Source: a virus. Taken from it: DNA of 52,486 bases. The translations under genes and the position numbers were made by a program. The notes beneath the pieces were generated by a model that saw nothing but the letters and a program-made list of their open reading frames with translations, ran no database searches and had not been told where the DNA came from. Location of the stretch: IMG/VR virus record IMGVR_UViG_3300037070_006243, positions 1 to 52,486 of that record, one strand, 5' to 3'. Shown here piece by piece: positions 39,596 to 47,915 of the stretch (position 1 is the stretch's first letter; every line of letters starts with the position of its first letter).

Positions 39596-40253
39596 AGGAG
39601 ATCGGTGTTACCGGATAGATGAAGCGTTGGCCTTCGATGAGGGAGAATCCTCCATCTCTGGCGGCGATCCACGGCGGGACTACTTCGAGGATTTCGTCCT
39701 GGTCGATATTCGCGTAGAAAGTCATGGACTCGACGTAGTGCCGCTGCCACTTATCCATGCAGATGCGGTACGCGGATGGATCACCGGTGAGGGGGTAGCA
39801 GATTTCCATCGCCAAGGTGTAGGCGATGAGGGTGTAGAGGGCGTTGTCCCAGATATTCGGGTCGTCGACCTTCACCGTGTAGACGAGTATTGCGTCGGTC
39901 GAATGGGTCTGGATGGTCAGTTCCCCGTTCAGAAGCTCGAGGGAGAAGTTCTCATACGCGGAAAGAAACCGCGGACGAACCATTCCCTCCGGCACGGCGT
40001 AAGCCTTGGTCCAGTTCGGGGAGGGATCACCGTCAACCCACGCGTCCCCAAGGTCGCGTTCCGCGATAAGGGCTAGCCGCGCAGTCGTGCGGAGGTTCTG
40101 CCAGTTTGCCGCCGCGAAAACCTTATCCCGCGTCGGGATGTAGAAGAGGTTACACAACTCCGCCTCACGAGTCTGATCGTTGACGGAGTTGAGTTTGCCC
40201 CGGGAGCCAGAGGCCCCCAGAGCGATGTTGTAGAGTTCGAGGATCGAACTCAT
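39570..40253 (-). CDS. Tail tubular protein A (head-tail adaptor)
   Basis: This is a 227-residue protein with ATG at 40253 overlapping the previous stop (ATGA). It begins MSSILELYNIALGASGSRGK and continues ...NLFYIPTRDKVFAAANW, the start of the T7 gp11 / P22 gp4-like adaptor family. Helices in the middle contain the LYTLIAYTLAMEICYPLTG pattern. It attaches to the portal and starts the tail tube. An upstream extension in frame would overlap the Bbp16-like gene and was rejected. Confidence 0.85.
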   Translation of the reverse strand: MSSILELYNIALGASGSRGKLNSVNDQTREAELCNLFYIPTRDKVFAAANWQNLRTTARLALIAERDLGDAWVDGDPSPNWTKAYAVPEGMVRPRFLSAYENFSLELLNGELTIQTHSTDAILVYTVKVDDPNIWDNALYTLIAYTLAMEICYPLTGDPSAYRICMDKWQRHYVESMTFYANIDQDEILEVVPPWIAARDGGFSLIEGQRFIYPVTPISYAPNPAQL

Positions 40254-40699
40254 CAGCTGTCCGCGTCCGCGTAAGCCTTCCAGCCGGCCGGATCGGGCGA
40301 CAGGAACGAATCGATGACGAGGGCAGTCGTGGTAGCATCCGCGGTGATGACGAGGGTTCCGAGGAACTTCTCGTAAACATTCCCCTCGGTCGGGAGCGGG
40401 AAGACCCACCGCCGGCCTTTGGTGAACGCGGTATAGGCGAGGATTCCGGTCTGGGCGTGAACCGTTGCGGAACCGTCGGTAGCGACCGCGGCGGTAGCAT
40501 CGGAGGCGAGGACCACGTTGATAGTGGCCGAGCCGACCGAAGCCGCGGCGGTAACAACGACGAGATGCCAGTAGATGGGCTGACCGTTGCCGATGTCTCG
40601 GGCAACCGACAGGTCGATCTGGCTTCCTTCGAGACGGGTCGCAGCAGTGCCGCTAGCCGCCTCGTCGTTGCACATCTGGGTGAGGGCGTCAATGATCAT
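40253..40699 (-). CDS. Head decoration protein (Bbp16-like)
   Basis: This 148-residue protein begins MIIDALTQMCNDEAASGTAA and contains VARDIGNGQPIYWHLVV, typical of the Bbp16 family, the small capsid-stabilising protein encoded next to the capsid gene of BPP-1-like phages. An all-beta pattern follows. It is placed between the capsid and the tail tubular A genes, as in BPP-1. Family assignment is from recognisable sequence, and the function follows from that family. Confidence 0.75.
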   Translation of the reverse strand: MIIDALTQMCNDEAASGTAATRLEGSQIDLSVARDIGNGQPIYWHLVVVTAAASVGSATINVVLASDATAAVATDGSATVHAQTGILAYTAFTKGRRWVFPLPTEGNVYEKFLGTLVITADATTTALVIDSFLSPDPAGWKAYADADS

Positions 40700-40711
40700 T
40701 AGGTCGTCTCC

Positions 40712-41716
40712 TTACTCGACCAGAGTCTCGTCGGCGGCAAGAACGTCGACACGGTTGATCGGAATACCGTCATGGACGAACTTCCGACGCGGGGTGATGC
40801 CACCGACATTCTCCATCGTGAGGGTCGAGGTCTTGGTGAGCAGCGCCTTCTGGGTGCGGTACTTCTCGGCGACAGTGCGGTTCATGTAGAACGCGAGGCG
40901 GGTGGTGGAGAAGGCGTCCGACGGAAGCAGCGACTCCATGTAGGACAGCTGCATGGGGAGGTTCACGCCGCTGGACGCATCCGCGACAAGTTCCGACTCA
41001 TCCACCTGCATACGAACCACGTAACGCCAATCCGGCATCGCGAGGCCCATATCCCACCGCCAATAAGTGCGGTAGACCTTGTAGTAGCCGCCGTTGGCGT
41101 CGGCCTTGATGTCCTCGCCCCAGTCTTCTTCCTTGAGCCCGATGTTCGAGCCGCGGGGGACGATGCCGAACACGCTCTTCGGCGACCAACCGATCAGCCA
41201 CACGGAGGTGACGTCGGTATCTTCACCGATGGAGTTGGTGATGATGTTCTGGCCGTTGGCGGCGGAGAGGGAGTTGAAACGCTCCTCCAGTCCGACGATC
41301 TGGTCCGTATCCGACGAGACGCCCTTGAAGATGGCCTCCGCCGCATACTGTCCCATGATTTCGATATGCGGGCGATCTTCCGCCGCACGGAACTCCATGG
41401 GATTCGGGGCCAGCTGGACAAGGCGCTTGTCGACTTCGCTCAGCGACTCCAAAAAGCCGCAGTTGTCAGTAACCTGCACCTTGGTGCCCTTCGAGGGCTG
41501 GACACCCTGATAGAGCTTGCCCCAGGTTGCGGCGGGGAGACCCGTGCGCACACTGTGGCGGTGACCGGTGAGGAGGTTTCCCTCCTGCCAGACAATTTCG
41601 TCCAGGATTTCGTTGGTCTCGTTCAGAATCTCGGCGACCGGCATGATGTTGCCGTCCGGACCGAGATGCTTTGCGAGATCGATGAAGGTAGGATTCGTTG
41701 CGGTGAGAGCGGCCAT
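40712..41716 (-). CDS. Major capsid protein
   Basis: This is a 334-residue protein, the expected size of HK97-fold capsids in this group. It begins MAALTATNPTFIDLAKHLGP and continues with VAEILNETNEILDEIVWQEG, the capsid pattern of N4/BPP-type podoviruses. It lies immediately downstream of the scaffold gene and upstream of the decoration gene. The order scaffold-capsid-decoration supports the assignment. The predicted product should be the most abundant virion protein. Confidence 0.88.
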   Translation of the reverse strand: MAALTATNPTFIDLAKHLGPDGNIMPVAEILNETNEILDEIVWQEGNLLTGHRHSVRTGLPAATWGKLYQGVQPSKGTKVQVTDNCGFLESLSEVDKRLVQLAPNPMEFRAAEDRPHIEIMGQYAAEAIFKGVSSDTDQIVGLEERFNSLSAANGQNIITNSIGEDTDVTSVWLIGWSPKSVFGIVPRGSNIGLKEEDWGEDIKADANGGYYKVYRTYWRWDMGLAMPDWRYVVRMQVDESELVADASSGVNLPMQLSYMESLLPSDAFSTTRLAFYMNRTVAEKYRTQKALLTKTSTLTMENVGGITPRRKFVHDGIPINRVDVLAADETLVE

Positions 41717-41722
41717 GAGCCG

Positions 41723-42352
41723 TTACTCCTTAGTTACCATTGAGGGATAGCGCGCGGCCAACCCCGTCGGTGCGACTGCCGTACCGCCTGGAACCACTGG
41801 CTTTGCCTCGCCCACCGCTGACGCCACCTTCTCGAGGAAGGAAAACACCGCAGGGTGGGAGTGGCCGCCCGTGATCGCCAGGAACTCCCGGAAATCATCG
41901 CCGCCGTACGTGTCGATCACGCCTTCCAGCTTTGTCACGGTTGCGTCGAGCTTGTCACCGTAGTGCTCGGTGATTTGCTTCACGTTATCCGCGATAAGCT
42001 GGTTCCACGCCGTATCTCGCTGCGTTCCCTGTCCATCGACAGCCGTCTGCACGCTCTTGACGTAGCGATCCAAGAGCGCGGTCATAGCCTGCTCTGGAAC
42101 TTTGTAGTCCGACGCGATTTTGGCAAGGAAGCTCTTGTCATCGTCGGAAAATGAGAGACCCTCGGCCTCGGGAAACTTAAACGTTTCCGGGTCGAACGGT
42201 GTCGGTTCTGCCGGAGCTTCGGGCGCCGTACGGAGGAGGGGTTTGGGTTCACCCGTGGCGTCGATCGGATCGGCGGGAGGAGTTGCCAGCGCCGGATCGG
42301 GATCGGTCGGGGGAACTGCGGGATCGGCCGGGGGAGTCGCGTCGTCGGTCAC
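41723..42352 (-). CDS. Scaffolding protein
   Basis: This is a 209-residue protein with a GTG start at 42352 that overlaps the Bbp19-like stop. The first 60 residues are Pro/Asp/Ala-rich (MTDDATPPADPAVPPTDPDP), as in many scaffold N-termini. Then come helices (SDDDKSFLAKIASDYKVPEQ and following), and the end is a Gly/Pro-rich linker leading to a short tail. It directs capsid assembly and leaves the head before packaging. It lies directly before the capsid gene. Confidence 0.75.
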   Translation of the reverse strand: MTDDATPPADPAVPPTDPDPALATPPADPIDATGEPKPLLRTAPEAPAEPTPFDPETFKFPEAEGLSFSDDDKSFLAKIASDYKVPEQAMTALLDRYVKSVQTAVDGQGTQRDTAWNQLIADNVKQITEHYGDKLDATVTKLEGVIDTYGGDDFREFLAITGGHSHPAVFSFLEKVASAVGEAKPVVPGGTAVAPTGLAARYPSMVTKE

Positions 42353-42675
42353 GAATCGTATTCCTTGATGCTGTTAAGTTCTTCTTGACGGAAGTGTTCG
42401 ATCTCTGCGTTTTCTTCCATCAACCTGGTGAGGCCTTTTGGGGCGGCGATCGTTAACTCAGAAAGGATTGCGTTCCCCACATTCTGTTCCCCGCATCCGA
42501 ACGCGGTGACGTAGGGGTCGGGAGAGAAGGGTTGGTTGTTGAGGGCTTTTCCGATTTGAAACAGCCACCATAGGAACCTCCGCCCGTGCTCGTGTTCGGT
42601 GAGCGCGGACAGCGCCAATCGGCGAGCTTCGGCGTCATCCCTCTTGAATTTGTTTTCTAGCTCGGATCGGGTCAT
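42349..42675 (-). CDS. Bbp19-like small head protein
   Basis: This is a 108-residue protein that shares the HEHGRRFLWWLFQIGKA and NVGNAILSELTIAAPKGL pattern of Bbp19-like proteins from BPP-1-type phages. Start ATG 42675 has no clear Shine-Dalgarno. The frame opens earlier at 42735, but that start falls in element D. Position before the scaffold matches Bbp19's usual place. Confidence 0.7.
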   Translation of the reverse strand: MTRSELENKFKRDDAEARRLALSALTEHEHGRRFLWWLFQIGKALNNQPFSPDPYVTAFGCGEQNVGNAILSELTIAAPKGLTRLMEENAEIEHFRQEELNSIKEYDS

Positions 42676-42707
42676 GGGAGGATCATGCTTGTTTTCAGGG
42701 GGAACGG

Positions 42708-42735
42708 GGAGTGTGTGTAGGGGTGTATCATGCAT
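42708..42735 (-). promoter_or_regulatory. 28-bp element, copy D, before capsid operon
   Basis: On the minus strand the core reads TGCATG, then TACACC, two bases, then TACACACA and TCC. It matches copy A over 15 consecutive bases. It lies in the 70-nt intergenic gap before the Bbp19-scaffold-capsid genes and points at them. A further ATACACA-like site (TATACACA at 42737-42744, plus strand) borders it. It may give extra expression to the capsid genes. Confidence 0.65.
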
Positions 42736-42745
42736 CTATACACAT

Positions 42746-43189
42746 CTATTTTCCATACCGCTCTCTTATCGCCCGCTCCACGATGTCGAAAGACTTGTTC
42801 TGCTCTATAGCGCGAGTTACCATTTCTGGGGTTAGCTTTTCCGCGAACTTCTTATCGATCATTTTAAGCGACGAATCGCGGCCACGTTTTTCAATGTTGG
42901 TGGACTTACGTGTTGGGGATTCATCAAGCTGTTTTTGAATCTCTGGTGTGAGGCGGAACTTTGGTAGCGCGCGGAACATTGCTGTTAAGCGTTTTTGCCC
43001 TTGTTTTCCATGCTGTTCGCGCATGGCTTGAAGGTTTACAAACTTCTTCTTCTGCTCTGGATCCACGGGTAATAGTTTTTTGGTCTCGGGATCGCGAACA
43101 TAAGTTCCAGCTTTTCCACCGTATACATCCTTAAACAGCGCTCCGATTCGCGCTTTCATTAACTCATGGGGAGTAGATCCGCGAGGCAT
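42746..43189 (-). CDS. Head-region protein, unknown
   Basis: This is a 147-residue basic helical protein with ATG at 43189 (TAATG with portal). It begins MPRGSTPHELMKARIGALFK and contains RLTAMFRALPKFRLTPEI. It lies between the portal and the Bbp19-like gene. No family was recognised. Position suggests a head or assembly factor. Confidence 0.65.
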   Translation of the reverse strand: MPRGSTPHELMKARIGALFKDVYGGKAGTYVRDPETKKLLPVDPEQKKKFVNLQAMREQHGKQGQKRLTAMFRALPKFRLTPEIQKQLDESPTRKSTNIEKRGRDSSLKMIDKKFAEKLTPEMVTRAIEQNKSFDIVERAIRERYGK

Positions 43190-44838
43190 TATCCCACCAA
43201 CTGTGATAGTGCGTTGGCCGCTCCGCCAACCGGGATTTCGGAGAGGGTCTTCGCCCCTTGCGCAAGTTGCGGGATAACCTCCGCTGCCCCGGCCGCCTGC
43301 TGCTCCTGCTGCTGCCCTTCGATCTGCGCGCGGATTTCGTCGAGGGTTCGTACATCCTTTGCGGGAATGCCGAGGCGGTCCGCATAGTCCAAGATCAGAA
43401 CAGGCCAATCAGGAACGAGAAGTGCCTCTTGAACAGCGCCAGCGATATTGCCAAGGAATCCAACAAACCGCTCCACAGGCGCCGCGCCAACCGCGCGTTG
43501 AGCGTCGTTGAGGACGGAGGCGTAGTTGATATTGATGTCTTTATTTCCGACTTCGGCGGGGGCTGGAAGGAACATCCCCTTACGTAGCATGATTTTGAAG
43601 ATACGGCGGAGACTGGTATCGAGGCCTTCCCCTTGGAAACGCTCAAGAACGGGTCCGAGAAGGATGAGCTTTTCTTCAACACGTGCGTCGATCTCCGTTG
43701 CGCTGCGGACGGTGTTCAGTTGGGAAATCATCTTGAAGAGGTCGTTGAAGAAATGCTCTCGGATGCGTCCCTGCACCATAACGATGTCGTTCGTCATTTC
43801 TCCGAGGGGGAGGTTGATCTGATACGCGGGTCGCATTCCGACGGAAGATGCACCGGAGACGTAGGTGACTCCGTTGGGGAGCAGGGCGGTGGGCTGGTTT
43901 TTGAGGGAGAGGTCCGCCACCATCGGTGGAGACATAAGTTTGTCAAGACCTTGCGCTTTACGCTTGGTTTCATGTTGAAGCTGTTTGATGTCGCCGAGGG
44001 CGTCGTTGGAGGGACCGTTGCCGTATGCGTCATTGCCGATGATTTGCCAGCGCGGGGTGACGCATGGCCACTCGCGGAAACCTTCGACGGAGAGTACTTC
44101 GCCGGGAACGGAATTGGCCTTTTCCCATATGATCCGGCGGTAGGTGAAGATTGGAGCGAGGTTGTATGCCTTCCCCACGTTCGGCTCAATCATGCAGCAA
44201 AGATCATGCTTGTCTCCGAGGCGACCGCCACCTTGCCGGTATGCGTTCTTAATCGCAAGAGAGCAGTTCTCGATTCCGAATGCATCTACGATCTGCTCGA
44301 CCGTCCAACGGAGTTCGTAGGAAAACCGATTGACCTGCTGCTTTTCGTTCTGGCCGAGGGTGTACTCGCCGAGGGCGAAATTATAGCAACGGAATACGTC
44401 GTCGTCGTCCTCGTGGATCACCATCGCCGCGGTGTTGAAGATGGAGAGATCGACGTAGATCGTGGCCATGGAGGTGTAGTAATTCGACTCACCCATCACG
44501 AACATCATGCGGATGGTGCAGTCGTCGAGCCACTTCTGAACGGACGAGTTAATGTCCACGTTCGGGATACGCAGGCGAAACCACGGCCGAGCGGGAGAGG
44601 TAATGCCGTTAAGCATTCCAGCGGAGAGGGTATTCGCGGCGAGGGTAGCGGTGCCATCGAGAATCTTCGGGTTCCGCGTGTTCGCCGCCCGCTGATGGCT
44701 GGTTTCCAGCGTCGCGTATCGGCGGGGGAGGATATAGTCCGCAAGATCTCGCCAATCATGCAACCACGGATCGCGCTCGCGTTTCTGTGCCTCAACAAGA
44801 GACTTCAGTTTCCGATGGGTCTCTTCCGAGATCTTCAA
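43189..44838 (-). CDS. Portal protein (head-tail connector)
   Basis: This is a 549-residue connector of the podoviral head-to-tail joining family (Head-tail_con). It has SEETHRKLKSLVEAQKRERD and DWRDLADYILPRR near the N-terminus, TLSAGMLNGITSPARPWFRL and conserved NDAYGNGPSNDALGDIKQLQ in the middle, and the TSLRRIFKIMLRKGMFLPAP segment towards the end. The start is TTG at 44838, 5 nt after GGAGG, right behind the stop of the 44840 gene. An Arg-rich upstream extension to 45021 overlaps that gene and was rejected. It forms the 12-fold ring for packaging and ejection. Confidence 0.9.
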   Translation of the reverse strand: MKISEETHRKLKSLVEAQKRERDPWLHDWRDLADYILPRRYATLETSHQRAANTRNPKILDGTATLAANTLSAGMLNGITSPARPWFRLRIPNVDINSSVQKWLDDCTIRMMFVMGESNYYTSMATIYVDLSIFNTAAMVIHEDDDDVFRCYNFALGEYTLGQNEKQQVNRFSYELRWTVEQIVDAFGIENCSLAIKNAYRQGGGRLGDKHDLCCMIEPNVGKAYNLAPIFTYRRIIWEKANSVPGEVLSVEGFREWPCVTPRWQIIGNDAYGNGPSNDALGDIKQLQHETKRKAQGLDKLMSPPMVADLSLKNQPTALLPNGVTYVSGASSVGMRPAYQINLPLGEMTNDIVMVQGRIREHFFNDLFKMISQLNTVRSATEIDARVEEKLILLGPVLERFQGEGLDTSLRRIFKIMLRKGMFLPAPAEVGNKDININYASVLNDAQRAVGAAPVERFVGFLGNIAGAVQEALLVPDWPVLILDYADRLGIPAKDVRTLDEIRAQIEGQQQEQQAAGAAEVIPQLAQGAKTLSEIPVGGAANALSQLVG

Positions 44839-44839
44839 T

Positions 44840-45064
44840 TTAGCCTCCAAGGAGCGTGCGGCGGGTGCGGCTCGTGTCCGGCTTGCGGTTGAGAAGCACG
44901 CCGAAGTTCGGGTTGAACGCGCGGGATTGGTTCCACGAGGTACCGGTGGCGGCGGTCGTCTCCGACGGCGAGCGCGGCGGGGTCGGTGCGGGCGGAGTAG
45001 CCGGGGGAGGTGCGACCGCACGAATCGGTGGGGCCTTCGGCACCTTCGGGGACAGGAATGACAT
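44840..45064 (-). CDS. Small Pro-rich head-region protein
   Basis: This 74-residue protein (MSFLSPKVPKAPPIRAVAPP) has a Pro-rich first half, then NQSRAFNPNFGVLLNRKPD. It is a short protein commonly found between terminase and portal in this type of phage, with no known function. Its ATG overlaps the terminase stop. Its end supplies the portal ribosome site. Confidence 0.65.
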   Translation of the reverse strand: MSFLSPKVPKAPPIRAVAPPPATPPAPTPPRSPSETTAATGTSWNQSRAFNPNFGVLLNRKPDTSRTRRTLLGG

Positions 45065-46557
45065 TAGAAAGCCTCCAGCGGGTTGTAGTCGTAATCCGGG
45101 GCGAGTTCCTTCGGTGGTCTACCGTACCGATCGAGGGGGATCGGGAGGAACGTCAGCGCGAAACTCAGAGCCAGCGAATCAGCCACATCTGGGCTCCATT
45201 TATTTCGCTTTTTAATATCAGCTTTACGTTCGAGCTGGATCGCTCCGTCGTTATCTCGCAGTCCGAAGGTAGGTGCGGTAAGCTCCTCCACAAGGGAGTG
45301 ATCGAGTCCCCGGACAAAATCAGGGATGCATCCAGTAGCCAACCACTCTCGCATACACGCCCACATTTCTGCACGCTTGTTCGCCGTTTTGTCACGAGAT
45401 ATTCCATCTGGGGAGCGGCCAAAATCAACGCCATAGATCATACAGGGAAGTTTCATATCGAGGAGGGTGTCGACCACACCCGCACCAACACCGCCCTCGT
45501 CTACAAACACCGCCTCGGGGTCATATTCGAGCACGGCAGCGCGAACCTTCCATGCAAGTTCTGTTGTTCGTAGTCCGTGGAAGAGTTGAGGGTGGATGGA
45601 GCGACCATCCGCTCCACGGCGTACGAATATAGAGGACAAATCGTCGCCGAATCGTGCCACATCGACACCGATGACGGTGCGATATTCGTTACCTTCGCGA
45701 ATCGGGCGCTTCGTGGCTTCCATTGCGAGTTCGTAGGGTATGAAGGAAACCGCATCTTGCCTCGGAAACATACCCTTAACACGAACGCGGACAAAGTCAG
45801 AATCTTCTCCATAGTCTTGAATCCAATCCGCGATGACTTGCTTATTCGTCCGCCGAACGGTGCGGGAGTCCAGCATTTCGAACTGCCAGCGGTGGCCGAA
45901 CTTCCCGCCCGGTGCGGCCTCACGGAACCGCCCGGTATTTCGAGTTGGGTTTCCAAACATAACCCAAATAATCTGCGTATCCGCGTCGGTCAGCGCACCT
46001 TCCGCGACTTCGTGGATCATATCAGGGATGGCGGAGGCCTCGTCCATAAGAACGAAGATTCGACGCCCTTTGTTGTGGAGTCCGGCGAAGGCTTCCGTAT
46101 TCCGCTCCGACCATGGTACGATATCGAACCGCCATGTGCGATCGTGTTCTTTATCTCGCGGGAAGATCGCGGTAGCGGTTACTTCGAAGAGGTCCTTCGC
46201 GAGAAAAAGCCGATGCCACTTCCCAATCTCCGGCCAGGTTTTGGTCTTGAGCTGGGTTTCGGTGTTGGCGGTAACTACGCCTTTCGCGTTAGGCACGGTG
46301 GACATCGCCCACCAAGTTAGGATGGAGGCGAGGGCAGACTTTCCCACTCCGTGGCCGGTTGCACGGCCGAGGCGGATTACGTTTTGTCCCTTTCGGAGGC
46401 ACCGCCCGATATAATCCAGTGCCTCCCGCTGCCAATCCTCGAGTTCCTCATGTTCGAGGTCCCCCGGTTCACCCCAGGGAAACATAACCTGAGCGAAGCC
46501 GAGCGGATCAAGCTCGTACTTCGCGAGGAGTTCGATGAGGTCGTCGGCGGCTACCAT
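45064..46557 (-). CDS. Terminase large subunit
   Basis: This is a 497-residue packaging motor. The ATPase part shows Walker A GRATGHGVGKSA (64-75) and Walker B IFVLMDE (167-173). The nuclease part has D299 in VIGVDVARFGDD and D353 in FVDEGG, with a C-terminal DVADSLALSFAL, the RNase-H-like acid set. It cuts and pumps DNA into the procapsid. It overlaps the 46551 gene by 7 nt. The family is close to BPP-1/T7-type terminases by organisation. Confidence 0.93.
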   Translation of the reverse strand: MVAADDLIELLAKYELDPLGFAQVMFPWGEPGDLEHEELEDWQREALDYIGRCLRKGQNVIRLGRATGHGVGKSALASILTWWAMSTVPNAKGVVTANTETQLKTKTWPEIGKWHRLFLAKDLFEVTATAIFPRDKEHDRTWRFDIVPWSERNTEAFAGLHNKGRRIFVLMDEASAIPDMIHEVAEGALTDADTQIIWVMFGNPTRNTGRFREAAPGGKFGHRWQFEMLDSRTVRRTNKQVIADWIQDYGEDSDFVRVRVKGMFPRQDAVSFIPYELAMEATKRPIREGNEYRTVIGVDVARFGDDLSSIFVRRGADGRSIHPQLFHGLRTTELAWKVRAAVLEYDPEAVFVDEGGVGAGVVDTLLDMKLPCMIYGVDFGRSPDGISRDKTANKRAEMWACMREWLATGCIPDFVRGLDHSLVEELTAPTFGLRDNDGAIQLERKADIKKRNKWSPDVADSLALSFALTFLPIPLDRYGRPPKELAPDYDYNPLEAF

Positions 46558-46793
46558 ATTGCGGTCAGTTCCTCCGCGGTAGTGCCGCTTTGGTTGATCT
46601 GCTTGAACCCAACCGGGAACAATCCCGCGGGGAGTTCAGCGGTCGCCGCCGCATCGGTCATATCGACGGCGATTCCGGTGATAACTCCGGCGGTGCCGAT
46701 CATAATCGCCCTGCATGGAGGGGAAAATGTGACGTTTCCGCCGGAGATATCTACGAGTTCGAACCGGCGTCCCGGATCACTGCGAGTCGACAT
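46551..46793 (-). CDS. Head spike base-like protein (RCAP_Rcc01079 family)
   Basis: This 80-residue protein contains SPPCRAIMIGTAGVITGIAV, LPAGLFPVGFKQI and SGTTAEELTAIW. This pattern matches the small beta-barrel proteins annotated as spike base in the Rhodobacter capsulatus gene transfer agent (RCAP_Rcc01079), which are also common in phages. It would sit on the head or tail surface as a spike anchor. It overlaps both the small-terminase candidate and the large terminase. Placement between the terminase genes is unusual for a virion decoration protein. Confidence 0.65.
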   Translation of the reverse strand: MSTRSDPGRRFELVDISGGNVTFSPPCRAIMIGTAGVITGIAVDMTDAAATAELPAGLFPVGFKQINQSGTTAEELTAIW

Positions 46794-47313
46794 TGATTAC
46801 CTCTACGTCGATGGGTGGTAGTAATTTAGCGCGTTCCCGCGCCCGCTCCAAACGATCAGCGAAACCGATCATGTGGTTGTGATTCTGAGTCATGGAGGGA
46901 CCATGGCCAGTTCGGTCTGCACCGAGGGCAATCGCCTTCATGAGTTCAGTCGTCTCGATCCCTTCCGGGTCTTTCTCCATTCTGTCCGCAAGGATTTCTG
47001 CTGCATCCTGTGCGATCTCGCTTAGACGTTCTTGCAGGTCGAGGAATGCCGTGTTTACCATTTGCCGATAGTGGGTAACGAGTTCCGCGAACGTGGGGTC
47101 ATCTAAGAGAATGGATACGCGATTGACGGTGAGGTTACACGCGAGCGCGGCCTCTCCGCTAGAAAACCCCTCCGCAAGAAGGCGGGCGAGGCGATGGTGG
47201 CGAGCACGAATCCGAACAAGGGCGGTCGGCTTGACATGGCGCGGTTGATCTAGTGCGATCATATCCGCGTCGGTCAGGGGCCTGTCTACAACCGCGATCA
47301 GTAGATCATTCAT
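46777..47313 (-). CDS. Candidate small terminase subunit
   Basis: This is a 178-residue helical protein. The N-terminal part shows an HTH-like region (HHRLARLLAEGFSSGEAALA then CNLTVNRVSILLDDPTFAEL), as in DNA-recognising small terminases. Then come coiled-coil helices for oligomerisation (DLQERLSEIAQDAAEILADR), and a C-terminal segment ends PIDVEVINV. It precedes the large terminase. It would select the packaging site. A promoter candidate (TTGTCA-17-TAGGTT) lies just upstream. Confidence 0.7.
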   Translation of the reverse strand: MNDLLIAVVDRPLTDADMIALDQPRHVKPTALVRIRARHHRLARLLAEGFSSGEAALACNLTVNRVSILLDDPTFAELVTHYRQMVNTAFLDLQERLSEIAQDAAEILADRMEKDPEGIETTELMKAIALGADRTGHGPSMTQNHNHMIGFADRLERARERAKLLPPIDVEVINVDSQ

Positions 47314-47336
47314 CGGATTAGCCTTTCGCCACCATC

Positions 47337-47365
47337 AACCTAGCACGATTGCGGTAGCCTGACAA
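47337..47365 (-). promoter_or_regulatory. Candidate promoter for packaging and head genes
   Basis: On the minus strand, TTGTCA (47360-47365), 17 nt, TAGGTT (47337-47342) with an extended -10 TG one base upstream. It fills the 60-nt gap before the small-terminase gene. Spacing and extended -10 match the early promoter type in this genome. Confidence 0.5.
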
Positions 47366-47373
47366 GAGAAATG

Positions 47374-47637
47374 TTACATATCGGTCCCCGGCGACCCCAT
47401 CGCAGCGATCTGTGCGCAGACGGCTCCGCCGATTTTTACCGGTTTATCGAGAAGGTCGATGCCTTTTGTTTCCGCGGCCTCGAGAATGGCAGCGGTTGCA
47501 GCGGCGAGGGACATGCCAACGACGCAGAGCTGATTCGGAGTCATGGAAGAGAAATCCGGCCGCTGCTCTCCGATCGGTTTGTTCGGGTCGCAGGCGGCGA
47601 GAACAAGGATGGGGATCATCAGGAGAAGGAGTTTCAT
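47374..47637 (-). CDS. Lipoprotein, possible outer-membrane spanin part
   Basis: This is an 87-residue protein with a lipoprotein signal and lipobox (MKLLLLMIPILVLAAC, cleaved before the C). The mature part begins DPNKPIGEQRPDFSSMTP and continues with an Ala-rich helix. It ends the lysis cassette. It could be the outer-membrane half of a spanin pair, but classical o-spanins are Pro-rich and the Pro content here is modest. It overlaps the holin-like gene by 4 nt. Confidence 0.6.
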   Translation of the reverse strand: MKLLLLMIPILVLAACDPNKPIGEQRPDFSSMTPNQLCVVGMSLAAATAAILEAAETKGIDLLDKPVKIGGAVCAQIAAMGSPGTDM

Positions 47638-47915
47638 TTCACTTCCTCAGGATTGGGGTCCGGTATAGCTGGAACCGAGATGTTAGTTGGCTCGCTGTTG
47701 GTTGCGGTATAGGCACCCATAGCCGACCAAAGGGAACCCCAAAAGATACCAACCTGAGCGATTAGGATTTCTGTGGTCGGTAGAAACTCTGGGATTCCGG
47801 TGGTGTTATACAACAGAACGAGGGTCAATGTAATGGGCACCTGTACGGAATTGCCCGCGAGAAGAGCATTCCAGAACTTTTCGTTACCTTGAAGTTTAAA
47901 CGGCCACCAAGTCAT
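47634..47915 (-). CDS. Holin-like membrane protein
   Basis: This is a 93-residue protein. One or two hydrophobic helices are present (VPITLTLVLLYNTTGIPEFL and ILIAQVGIFWGSLWSAMGAY), and the C-terminal tail is hydrophilic and Pro-rich. It lies directly after the amidase in the lysis cassette, where a pore-forming holin is expected. The fold and function are inferred from context. Confidence 0.6.
   Translation of the reverse strand: MTWWPFKLQGNEKFWNALLAGNSVQVPITLTLVLLYNTTGIPEFLPTTEILIAQVGIFWGSLWSAMGAYTATNSEPTNISVPAIPDPNPEEVK

Noticed and set aside
39570-42675. Diversity-generating retroelement, suspected from Bbp16/Bbp19-like genes of the BPP-1 type
   Set aside because: No reverse transcriptase gene and no template/variable repeat pair was seen in the window.
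43633-44892. 419-residue plus-strand reading frame
   Set aside because: It is a mirror of the portal gene with no recognisable domain. The portal frame has clear conserved motifs.
44839-45021. Upstream extension of the portal gene
   Set aside because: It is Arg/Pro-rich and overlaps the 44840-45064 gene. The TTG at 44838 with GGAGG at ideal spacing is a better start.
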